A stretch of 6,003 nucleotides of DNA from Elusimicrobiaceae bacterium (lineage in GTDB: Bacteria; Elusimicrobiota; Elusimicrobia; Elusimicrobiales; Elusimicrobiaceae), in contig JAGCKY010000083.1 in NCBI GenBank assembly GCA_017647245.1, positions 1 to 6,003 on the forward strand, in the 5' to 3' direction. The position numbers were made by a program, and so were the translations under genes. The notes below the pieces were generated by a model. The model was given only the letters and a program-made list of their open reading frames with translations. It was not told the origin of the DNA and ran no database searches. Shown here piece after piece: positions 1 through 6,003 of the stretch (positions within the stretch are counted from its first letter, which is position 1; each line of letters begins with the position of its first letter).

Positions 1-566
1 AACCGCAAGGACCGTACATCAAATCTATTCTGTTTGACGGAGTAGATTTAGTTACTACGGCTGTTGACAAAAATGGCGAAACAGTAGAGCAATTTTTGCC
101 TGCTTATTCGGGCACGCCGCGTTTTGGTACGGAGTTTGATTATTCCAAATACCGCCAAGAACGCGCAGAAGGGCCAATCCCGGAAGGGGATTATTCCATT
201 AATCCGCAAGAAGTACAACGACCTACCTTGAAAGATGAGGTGGCCGCACTGGCGGGAGATATATTAGATGAGGACATAGGCAGATATCCGGGTGGCCGTT
301 ATTCGTGGGGGAATTGCCGTATTTCAATTTCGCAAAGTGAAGAGCAGAAAAAAGAAACGGGTCGGGATCATTTTTTTATCCACGGGGGAGAAGAAAAAGG
401 AAGCGCCGGTTGTATTGACCTGGTTGACCGGGAAAGTGATTTTTGCGCGTTCATTGAAAAATACCGCGGTAAAGAGCAAAGCCATGTGCCGTTAAAGGTT
501 AAGTATTTGGACGCGGTGAAGGATGTACCGGATGATGAGTTTGAGGAGGACAAAGAAATAATTTAA
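1..566 (+). CDS. C-terminal part of a protein ending in a Tlde1/DUF2778-like L,D-transpeptidase-type domain (5' end outside window)
   Basis: The frame is open from the left edge (first full codon at position 3) to TAA at 564-566, so the gene starts outside the window; the in-frame TTG at 96 is not a convincing start because the domain already begins upstream (YIKSILFDGVDL, then SGTPRFG). Visible motifs in order are GPIPEG (171-188), YPGGRYSWGNCRI (about 285-323), FFIHGG (from 375, His codon 381-383) and GSAGCIDL (from 399, Cys codon 411-413). This order matches the Tlde1/DUF2778 family, whose His and Cys form an L,D-transpeptidase-type active site; characterised members are peptidoglycan-attacking effectors of type VI secretion. 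The tail after the domain is acidic (VPDDEFEEDKEII). What lies N-terminal (Rhs repeats, secretion domain or nothing) cannot be seen. Domain call is fairly sure; the role as a toxin rather than a house enzyme is inference. Confidence 0.8.
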   Translation, partial: PQGPYIKSILFDGVDLVTTAVDKNGETVEQFLPAYSGTPRFGTEFDYSKYRQERAEGPIPEGDYSINPQEVQRPTLKDEVAALAGDILDEDIGRYPGGRYSWGNCRISISQSEEQKKETGRDHFFIHGGEEKGSAGCIDLVDRESDFCAFIEKYRGKEQSHVPLKVKYLDAVKDVPDDEFEEDKEII

Positions 567-583
567 AATAATTAATTAAATTA

Positions 584-592
584 TGTTATAAT
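584..592 (+). promoter_or_regulatory. Extended -10 promoter for the membrane-protein pair
   Basis: TG at 584-585, one base, then a perfect TATAAT at 587-592. No good -35 is seen 16-18 bp upstream, but an extended -10 can work without one. The expected start of transcription is near 599. It lies just after the stop of the Tlde1-like gene, so the downstream membrane genes can be expressed independently of it. Confidence 0.7.
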
Positions 593-594
593 CT

Positions 595-633
595 AAACAG
601 GGTATATAAAGTAATTAAAAATATACCCTGTTT
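595..633. repeat. Perfect 13-bp inverted repeat between promoter and ribosome binding site
   Basis: AAACAGGGTATAT (595-607) and ATATACCCTGTTT (621-633) are exact reverse complements separated by 13 AT-rich bases. The left arm overlaps the predicted transcription start (about 599) and the right arm touches the GGAG ribosome binding site (634-637). It could be an operator for a dimeric repressor, or a 5' hairpin in the message that affects stability or ribosome access. A terminator is less likely because only three T follow the stem. Confidence 0.8.
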
Positions 634-643
634 GGAGATAACA

Positions 644-1186
644 ATGAAGAATTGGCAACGGCTGCTGTTGAAGACATTTTTTATTTTATTTGGGACACTT
701 GCGCTGATGGCAGCACTAGATTATAATCATTCCCGGGCATTAAGAATGTATGGCTGGTTCCACGAGATAATTTATATCCGCGCGCATATATTGACAAAAT
801 TATTTAGCGCGTATATAGCCATTTTGCTTTTTTGGCTGGCGTTTCGGTATAAGGACGTTTATAAGGGCTTTTTTATTTTTTGGTGGAATTTGATTATATG
901 GAGTTATTTTTTATATCCGCTGTTCAATATAGATTGCTATTTTGTGAAAATCGGACCGGCTGAAAAATGGCTGACCATTGTATGGAATATCCCTTGGACT
1001 TTGTGGTGCATTATCGGGCTGTATCAGGTGATACGCAAAGTAAAATTTACCAATTGGATTTGGTGGATACATACGGTTTGTTTTATACTGTTTTGGGTGT
1101 GGAACGTGTGGTTTGTGCATTTGCGTTTTTTGAATCCGATTGACCGGCGAATTTTAAGACTCGGACACGTGTTGGGGCTGTTCTAA
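644..1186 (+). CDS. Trp-rich multi-spanning membrane protein of unknown family (intact copy A; possible immunity protein)
   Basis: Start ATG 644 is chosen for the GGAG at 634-637, six bases upstream; the upstream in-frame TTG at 632 overlaps the inverted repeat and has no such site. The 180-residue product is strongly hydrophobic, with about five likely membrane segments (roughly 8-24, 50-68, 75-92, 108-130, 137-158) and no recognisable catalytic motif. It has 16 Trp, about 9% of residues, many in pairs or short runs (80-81, 138-141, 151-156). Residues shared with the broken copy downstream mark its core: PxFNIxC (92-98), GPxE (104-107), VWxIPWxxWxxxGLY (113-127) and VHL (158-160). I do not recognise the family. 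Being duplicated and sitting behind a cell-wall-toxin-like domain, it may protect the producer, but nothing in the sequence proves this. Confidence 0.85.
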   Translation: MKNWQRLLLKTFFILFGTLALMAALDYNHSRALRMYGWFHEIIYIRAHILTKLFSAYIAILLFWLAFRYKDVYKGFFIFWWNLIIWSYFLYPLFNIDCYFVKIGPAEKWLTIVWNIPWTLWCIIGLYQVIRKVKFTNWIWWIHTVCFILFWVWNVWFVHLRFLNPIDRRILRLGHVLGLF

Positions 1187-1197
1187 AGGGGGAAACT

Positions 1198-1733
1198 ATG
1201 AAAATTGGAACACGGATCTTTTTTATCTGTTGAGTTTGATTTATTTTTTGTATGCGCTTGACCTTCCCGAGACGATGAAATTTGTCAAGCACATGACTTT
1301 TTACCGGCATGAAACGGGTTTTTATGCCTATATGATATACACTTATATAGAAATTGCGTATTTGTGTATATTGACGGCGTGGCTCGGTAGTACGAAAGGA
1401 AGTTTCGGGCGGAAATTTATGTGCTGGTGATGGCAGGTAATTTTGTTTTACTGCTTTATAACACCGATTTTTAACATTTTTTGTCCGGCGCCGTTGGGCC
1501 CCGGTGAGGTACAAACATTGGAACAATCGCTTCACGTGGTAGTATGGGGTATCCCGTGGGCCGTGTGGGGTGGATGGGGGCTGTACCATTTATATAAATA
1601 TCCCGTGATGCCACGTGCCGAAAAACGCTTTCATCAAATAGTGGCAATTATTTTTTATTTTACGCCCGCAGTCAAGCTGGTACATTTGTTGTGTAAGGGG
1701 CTAGTCAAATTGGGATTATATCTTTCCATGTAA
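1198..1733 (+). pseudogene. Degenerate tandem paralogue (copy B) of the Trp-rich membrane protein
   Basis: A good ribosome binding site (AGGGGG, 1187-1192) precedes ATG 1198, but the frame from it stops after 11 codons at TGA 1231. If one A is restored in the AAAA after the ATG, the start reads MKNWN, matching MKNWQ of copy A, and the frame stays open to TGA 1428-1430. Beyond that stop it continues open to TAA at 1731-1733. Without gaps, the TGA aligns with a Trp of copy A (the WW at residues 80-81), so it is a TGG-to-TGA change. The repaired length is 178 residues against 180 for copy A. Shared landmarks after the stop are PIFNIFC, GPGE, VVWGIPWAVWGGWGLY and KLVHLL. Two independent lesions make this a decaying duplicate. 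Neither half has its own clear start signal (in-frame TTG codons at 1230 and 1443 lack ribosome binding sites). Confidence 0.8.
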
Positions 1734-1751
1734 CAATATGCGTAAAGCCGT

Positions 1752-1780
1752 ACCCCCGCTTTTGGCGGGGTTGTTTGTTG
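1752..1780 (+). terminator. Rho-independent terminator after the membrane-gene pair
   Basis: CCCCGC (1754-1759) pairs with GCGGGG (1765-1770) across a five-base loop, followed by the T-rich TTGTTTGTTG. It lies 19 bp after the end of copy B and fits the end of the membrane-gene transcription unit. The tail is interrupted by G, so efficiency may be partial. Confidence 0.65.
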
Positions 1781-1806
1781 TGCTTTTATTGGAATAAAAA
1801 TAAAGC

Positions 1807-1832
1807 TTGACTTGTTTTTTTTTTGGTACAAT
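1807..1832 (+). promoter_or_regulatory. Candidate pilin promoter with a T10 run in the spacer
   Basis: TTGACT (1807-1812) resembles a -35 element and TACAAT (1827-1832) a -10 element, with an extended TG at 1824-1825. The spacer is only 14 bp and consists mostly of ten consecutive T (1815-1824). Fourteen is shorter than the usual 16-18, so activity may rest on the extended -10 or on a change in tract length. Predicted start is near 1839, giving a leader of about 150 bases that carries the palindromic repeat. Confidence 0.45.
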
Positions 1833-1856
1833 ACGGGGTTAGGGATAAAATAAGGT

Positions 1857-1961
1857 GTCATTCCTGGTGCCGCGTAGCGGCAGCCGGGAATCCAGTAATT
1901 ATTGATAAAGGAAAAACAGCCTTTATAACAGCTGGATTCCGGGTCCATGCCCGGAATGACG
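1857..1961. repeat. 105-bp palindromic intergenic repeat with GTCATTCC / GGAATGAC ends
   Basis: The left arm begins GTCATTCC at 1857 and ends GGAATCCAG at 1895; the right arm begins CTGGATTCC at 1932 and ends GGAATGACG at 1961. The arms are complementary at both ends and along most of their length. The left arm also holds its own hairpin, TGCCGC (1868-1873) with GCGGCA (1877-1882). The centre repeats the symmetry: ATAAAGG (1905-1911) with CCTTTAT (1920-1926). Ends of this kind are familiar from dispersed palindromic elements in many bacterial genomes. It has no coding capacity of its own and lies in the leader of the pilin message. Confidence 0.8.
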
Positions 1962-1986
1962 ACCCTAACAAACAAAAGGAGACCTT

Positions 1987-2619
1987 ATGAAAAAACAAGC
2001 ATTTACATTTAAGTCGTCATCCCGCAGTGTTTCTATGCGGGATATAAGTTGTTGCGTTATACCCCGCATTACAGGCCTGCGGGGTGACGGCGTGGAGGTG
2101 CACGCATTCACCCTTATTGAGCTGTTAGTGGTTGTATTAATCATTGGCATACTGGTCGCCATTGCTCTGCCGCAGTATCAAAAAGCAGTGTGGAAAACCA
2201 AAAATGCACAACTCAAAGTATTGGCAAAATCTTATTTAGATGCGCAAACTTCTTATTATTTGGCTAATGGCTCTTATGCCGAAACTTTTTCTGATTTAGA
2301 TATACAGATGCCGAATTGGACATCGGCATCGGCAAGTAACTCTTCCGATTTCTGCTCGAGCACAAGCACCTCACAGCAGGATTCTGTGCGTTATAATAAT
2401 GACATACAGATGACAATTAATGCAAGTGGAAACCTAACGATTGCCTGGCGTTCCGGTCCTTACAGATGCGGTGGATTTAGGGTTAGTGTCTCAGATAAAA
2501 AAATTCGGTGCGTAGAAAGGTATACTGCTACTTTTGCGGCAGGAAGTTTTTGCGAAAAAATGGAAGCCGCCACTTATGAAGACCTGGTTAATACGTGGCG
2601 CTATTATATTCTGCCGTAA
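1987..2619 (+). CDS. Type IV pilin-like protein with an expanded 40-residue leader
   Basis: ATG 1987 has a strong site, AAAAGGAG (1974-1981), five bases upstream. The class III signal is at residues 40-63: A40, then F41-T-L-I-E45, then a hydrophobic helix ending in ALPQYQKAV. Prepilin peptidase should cut after Ala40 (Gly is more usual at this position) and the new N-terminal Phe would be methylated; Glu45 is the conserved Glu5 needed for assembly. The mature protein is 170 residues with four Cys (C123, C161, C175, C189), enough for two disulfides in the C-terminal globular part. Most of the leader (residues 10-35) is encoded by a palindromic repeat, see the 2015-2089 entry. Starts inside the leader (ATG 2035, GTG 2092 or 2098) are possible but lack a comparable ribosome binding site. 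It could be a major pilin, a minor pilin or a type II secretion pseudopilin; no assembly gene is in view to decide. Confidence 0.9.
   Translation: MKKQAFTFKSSSRSVSMRDISCCVIPRITGLRGDGVEVHAFTLIELLVVVLIIGILVAIALPQYQKAVWKTKNAQLKVLAKSYLDAQTSYYLANGSYAETFSDLDIQMPNWTSASASNSSDFCSSTSTSQQDSVRYNNDIQMTINASGNLTIAWRSGPYRCGGFRVSVSDKKIRCVERYTATFAAGSFCEKMEAATYEDLVNTWRYYILP
1999..2116 (+). repeat. Imperfect direct repeat flanking the leader insertion
   Basis: GCATTTACATTTA (1999-2011) and GCATTCACCCTTA (2104-2116) match at 10 of 13 positions and both encode an AFT tripeptide at the same phase: QAFTF at residues 4-8 and HAFTL at 39-43. They lie exactly 105 bases (35 codons) apart. This is what would be expected if an ancestral short leader of the type MKKQAFTL had been split and partly duplicated by insertion of the element. 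Chance similarity in so short a stretch cannot be excluded. Confidence 0.5.
2015..2089. repeat. 75-bp palindromic element inside the pilin leader coding sequence
   Basis: CGTCATCCCGC (2015-2025) and GCGGGGTGACG (2079-2089) are inverted with one mismatch in 11. Two internal hairpins fill the element: CCCGCA (2021-2026) with TGCGGG (2036-2041), and ACCCCGCA (2061-2068) with TGCGGGGT (2078-2085), each with a nine-base loop. The length is a multiple of three and the pilin frame passes through without a stop. Its ends (GTCATNCC...GGNNTGACG) resemble those of the 1857-1961 repeat, although the interiors differ. Confidence 0.75.
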
Positions 2620-2666
2620 TTAATGGTTGAGATTTCGTTTTGTGGCAGGAGGCTTCACTTCATATT

Positions 2667-2675
2667 TGCTATAAT
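2667..2675 (+). promoter_or_regulatory. Extended -10 promoter for kdsC, placed for a leaderless message
   Basis: TG (2667-2668), one base, then TATAAT at 2670-2675. Six bases separate the hexamer from the A of ATG 2682, the usual distance from a -10 element to the transcription start. No clear -35 is seen. No Shine-Dalgarno sequence lies in the ten bases before the ATG; an AGGAGG at 2647-2652 is about 30 bases away and upstream of the predicted start of transcription. Confidence 0.6.
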
Positions 2676-2681
2676 AGAAAT

Positions 2682-3281
2682 ATGAATGAAGAACTACTCG
2701 CGCGGGCGCGCAAAATCAAAGTTATTCTAAATGACGTGGACGGCATTTGGACCGACGGAAAACTGCATTTTTATGTCAATCCCGAGGGCAAAATAGAAGA
2801 AATCAAATCGTTTAATGCCTTGGACGGGATTGCGGTTATGCTGTGCCGCTTGGCCGGACTTAAATGCGGGGTCATCACGGGCCGCCGTCACGAGACAACC
2901 GTCAGCCGCGCGCGCAATTTAGGCATGAACTTTTTCTACCAGGGGTATCTGACCAAAACATTGGCCTTGGAAGATATTTTAAAGCGCGAAAACATTTCAT
3001 TAGACGAAGTGGCGTATATCGGCGATGACCTGACCGATTTGCCGTCCATGGAAAAAGTCGGGCTGGCCATTACCGTGCCTAACGCCGTGCAAGCTGTCAA
3101 AGACGCCGCACATTACGTAACTGCCCGCCAAGGCGGTAGCGGCGCTTACCGCGAAGCAATTGATTTCATCCTTACCGCACAAGGCAAAATGCCTGCGCTG
3201 CTCAAGCAGGTGGGCGGCGGTTGGCATTTGCCGCAAAAAGCGGAGTTGGAAATCATCACCTCACAAGAAGGAATTAATTAG
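2682..3281 (+). CDS. kdsC: 3-deoxy-D-manno-octulosonate 8-phosphate phosphatase (KdsC, HAD superfamily)
   Basis: Removes phosphate from Kdo-8-P in the cytoplasm, giving the Kdo that links lipid A to the lipopolysaccharide core. HAD motifs are in order in the 199-residue product: DVDG (D18 nucleophile, D20) followed by TDG, motif II ITGR (T66), K92 in TKTLAL, and GDDLTD (D115, D116, D119) for Mg. The KdsC/YrbI C-terminal signature is present as the R-x-GG-x-GA-x-RE pattern (about residues 149-158, RQGGSGAYRE). Length is near that of E. coli KdsC; about 20 polar residues trail the usual end. The start at ATG 2682 gives the expected N-terminus; the frame is open upstream to 2640, but that part contains the TATAAT. 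An ATT start at 2664 behind AGGAGG cannot be fully excluded. First gene of a tight operon; TAG stop is one base from the tmk ATG. Confidence 0.9.
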   Translation: MNEELLARARKIKVILNDVDGIWTDGKLHFYVNPEGKIEEIKSFNALDGIAVMLCRLAGLKCGVITGRRHETTVSRARNLGMNFFYQGYLTKTLALEDILKRENISLDEVAYIGDDLTDLPSMEKVGLAITVPNAVQAVKDAAHYVTARQGGSGAYREAIDFILTAQGKMPALLKQVGGGWHLPQKAELEIITSQEGIN

Positions 3282-3282
3282 T

Positions 3283-3921
3283 ATGAAAGGAAAATTTATC
3301 GTTTTAGAAGGGCCGGACCGCTGTGGAAAGTCCACCCAAGCCAAACTGCTTTATAATTATTTGTTGGAACAAGGCGCAGACGTAGTGCTCACGCGCGAGC
3401 CGGGCGGTACACCGACGGCTGAAAAAATCCGCCAAATTCTACTAGAGCCGGAACTGGACGTACGTCCGGTAGCTGAGCTTTTACTTTATGAAGCCAGCCG
3501 CGCCCAACACACACAAGAAAAAATTATCCCGGCTTTGCACGAGGGGAAAATCGTCATTTGTGAGCGCTACACTATGTCCACGGCGGCGTATCAAGGGTAT
3601 GCGCGCGGGCTGGATTTAAAAATGATTGAAACCTTGAACAAAATCGCCACCACGGGGCTCAAACCGGATTTGACTTTAGTATTTTTGATGTCGGATAAGT
3701 ATTTTTCTTCGCGCGGCGAGTATTTGTTTTCGGACCGTTTAGAGCGTGAAGATAAAGAATTTCGCGATAATATGCGCCAAGGTTATAAAAATTTAGTGAG
3801 TCGTACAGAAAACGCATATTTATTAGATGCCGATACAGATGTGGATATGATTCACCACAAAGTCATTGACCTGCTTAAAGCGCATCACATTACCGATTTA
3901 TGCCTTTCAGTGAAGTCTTAA
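3283..3921 (+). CDS. tmk: Thymidylate kinase
   Basis: Phosphorylates dTMP to dTDP with ATP, supplying dTTP for DNA synthesis. The 212-residue product has the P-loop GPDRCGKST (10-18), the TREPGGT motif (37-43), the substrate motif ERYTMSTAAYQG (94-105) and a LID with SDRLEREDKEF (150-160). Two details differ from the common pattern: Glu94 replaces the usual Asp of the DR(Y/H/F) motif, and the strand after KPDLT reads VFLMSDKYFSSRG instead of the usual LD-V-x-x-E form. ATG 3283 is preferred because AAGGA (3268-3272) precedes it and the P-loop is then at the normal distance from the N-terminus; the longer open frame from 3160 lies over kdsC. The 3' end overlaps the holB start by 22 bases. Confidence 0.93.
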   Translation: MKGKFIVLEGPDRCGKSTQAKLLYNYLLEQGADVVLTREPGGTPTAEKIRQILLEPELDVRPVAELLLYEASRAQHTQEKIIPALHEGKIVICERYTMSTAAYQGYARGLDLKMIETLNKIATTGLKPDLTLVFLMSDKYFSSRGEYLFSDRLEREDKEFRDNMRQGYKNLVSRTENAYLLDADTDVDMIHHKVIDLLKAHHITDLCLSVKS

Positions 3922-4895
3922 ACCAACCCGCGGCGGTGGCGTATTTACAAAAAAGCGTGCTGGGCCATGTGCCGCAGGCACTGCTCTTTTGCGGGCCGTC
4001 GGGTATCGGCAAGCGCAAAGCCGCGCTGGAATTTGCAAAAGCATTGAACTGTTTGGACGAAAACGCACGCAAAAAAGGCGACTCTTGCGGGGTATGCGCG
4101 CATTGCAAAGCCATTGAGCAAGAGATTTATCCCGACGTAGTGGTGGCGGATTTTTTGTATCAGGCGCGGCTGGAGCTTAAAAAAGATCCGTCGGATAAAT
4201 CGTACGAAGAAGAATTGGAAAAGGAACTGCTCAAACAACAGCGCATTAAAGTAGATACGATACGCGACATCACAGCGCGCAGTCAGCAGAAAAGTGCGCG
4301 CGGCGGTTGGAAGATTTTTATTGTAGACGAAGCGCAAAGTATGCAGGCCGAAGCGGCCAATGCGCTACTTAAATTTATTGAGGAGCCGCCGCAAAAAACC
4401 GTGTGGATTTTGCTCACCGATAAAAAAGCGGCTATGCTTAAAACAATTTTGTCACGCTGCCAACCGTTGCAATTTGCGCCGCTGCCGGACAGCACAGTGG
4501 AAGAATTATTGCCGCGCGTTTGCCCGGAAGTGCAAGATGCGGCGCTGGCCGCGCGCTACGGGCAGGGGTCTCTTACGCACGCGCGTATGGCGGCAGAGGC
4601 ACTTGAAATTTTGCAGGAAGTGCAGCCGGGCCCTACGTGGCCGTCCGGCGTGGCAATGAGTTTGCCGCGAACCATGGTGCAAGCGCGCGAAAATGCGCAA
4701 GCGATTTTGGACGTAGTGATTTTGGCCTTGCACCGTAAATGGGCCGCGGCAGACGAACAAGAGCGCGCGCGATTACAAACCGTTTTGCAGAAGATGGAAA
4801 ATTATAAAAATGCCGTCGGGCGCAATGTATCGCCGGCATTAGTTGTGGAAACCGCGCTGATGCGCGTCAACGAATTACAATTGCAGATTTTTTAA
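3900..4895 (+). CDS. holB: DNA polymerase III delta prime subunit (clamp loader)
   Basis: Stator subunit of the clamp loader that places the sliding clamp on primed DNA. The 331-residue product shows an AAA+ fold: Walker A GPSGIGK (32-38), four zinc-type Cys (C51, C63, C66, C69), Walker B IFIVDEA (139-145), NALLKFIEEPP (154-164), and the SRC motif (185-187) that supplies an arginine finger. Between the zinc module and the strand IKVDTIRDI there is a highly charged stretch (about 88-115, many K/E), which looks like an insertion. ATG 3900 lies inside the end of tmk and has no clear Shine-Dalgarno site, so translation is probably coupled to tmk. The tmk-holB order is common in bacteria and supports both calls. 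It could be confused with DnaX, but the short length and the absence of a long C-terminal extension favour delta prime. Confidence 0.88.
   Translation: MPFSEVLNQPAAVAYLQKSVLGHVPQALLFCGPSGIGKRKAALEFAKALNCLDENARKKGDSCGVCAHCKAIEQEIYPDVVVADFLYQARLELKKDPSDKSYEEELEKELLKQQRIKVDTIRDITARSQQKSARGGWKIFIVDEAQSMQAEAANALLKFIEEPPQKTVWILLTDKKAAMLKTILSRCQPLQFAPLPDSTVEELLPRVCPEVQDAALAARYGQGSLTHARMAAEALEILQEVQPGPTWPSGVAMSLPRTMVQARENAQAILDVVILALHRKWAAADEQERARLQTVLQKMENYKNAVGRNVSPALVVETALMRVNELQLQIF

Positions 4896-6003
<1,108 letters not shown>

Noticed and set aside
96..98. TTG 96 as the start of the Tlde1-like gene
   Set aside because: The frame is open to the window edge and the upstream residues (FDGVDL, DKNGETVEQF) belong to the same domain pattern; no ribosome binding site precedes the TTG.
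595..633. Inverted repeat read as a terminator for the Tlde1-like gene
   Set aside because: The stem is mostly A/T, only three T follow it, and it sits downstream of a strong -10 element and directly against a ribosome binding site.
1428..1430. In-frame TGA read as tryptophan or selenocysteine
   Set aside because: TGG codes Trp throughout the same gene and elsewhere in the window, there is a second lesion in the gene, and the aligned residue in copy A is Trp, not Cys; a nonsense mutation is simpler.
1083..1589. 168-codon open frame on the minus strand
   Set aside because: It lies opposite both membrane-gene copies, whose homology to each other is on the + strand; the minus-strand product is rich in Pro, Arg and Thr with no recognisable motif, as expected for an antisense shadow.
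1655..1975. 106-codon minus-strand open frame with a VIPGMDPESS-like segment
   Set aside because: The peptide is a translation of the palindromic repeat; such repeat-derived frames are often predicted in bacteria but are not real genes. No ribosome binding site was evident.
1857..2089. CRISPR-like array from the two palindromic elements
   Set aside because: Only two elements, with different interiors and lengths, one inside a coding frame; no regular repeat-spacer pattern.
3945..4337. 130-codon minus-strand open frame inside holB
   Set aside because: Fully antisense to a well-supported clamp-loader gene and without family features.

Overview
The window comes from a diderm (Gram-negative-type) bacterium: it carries kdsC, which acts in Kdo synthesis for lipopolysaccharide, and a type IV pilin-like protein. 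The pilin N-terminus, with a long run of V/L/I followed by ALPQYQKAV, recalls the pilins of Elusimicrobiota. That lineage call is from memory and is only moderately sure. All genes read on the + strand. The left part (about 1-1740) is AT-rich and looks accessory. The right part (about 2680-6003) is a compact housekeeping operon.

Left part. The window opens inside a gene whose C-terminal end is a Tlde1/DUF2778-type L,D-transpeptidase-like domain with the pattern GPIPEG ... SWGN.RI ... FIHGG ... GSAGCIDL. Next comes a strong extended -10 promoter, followed at once by a perfect 13-bp inverted repeat that ends at the ribosome binding site of a Trp-rich, multi-spanning membrane protein of 180 residues. 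Directly downstream is a second, diverged copy of the same gene. It is broken by a single-base deletion right after its start codon and by a TGG-to-TGA change in the middle, and a terminator follows it. A toxin-like cell-wall domain next to a duplicated small membrane gene suggests an effector/immunity arrangement, but this is inference.

Middle part (1734-2681). An intergenic region of 253 bases holds the terminator, a promoter-like site with a run of ten T between its -35 and -10 elements, and a 105-bp palindromic repeat with GTCATTCC...GGAATGAC ends. The pilin gene that follows has a 40-residue leader. Most of that leader is encoded by a second 75-bp palindromic element lying in frame between two imperfect copies of the AFT-coding sequence. 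The repeat seems to have expanded the part of the prepilin that prepilin peptidase removes.

Right part. kdsC, tmk, holB and metG (metG cut by the window end) follow with gaps of 1 and 9 bp and one 22-bp overlap, so they form one likely operon. kdsC has a TGNTATAAT element placed so that transcription should start at or next to its ATG, which suggests a leaderless message. The operon joins lipopolysaccharide precursor synthesis, dTDP supply, the clamp-loader delta prime subunit and methionyl-tRNA synthetase.
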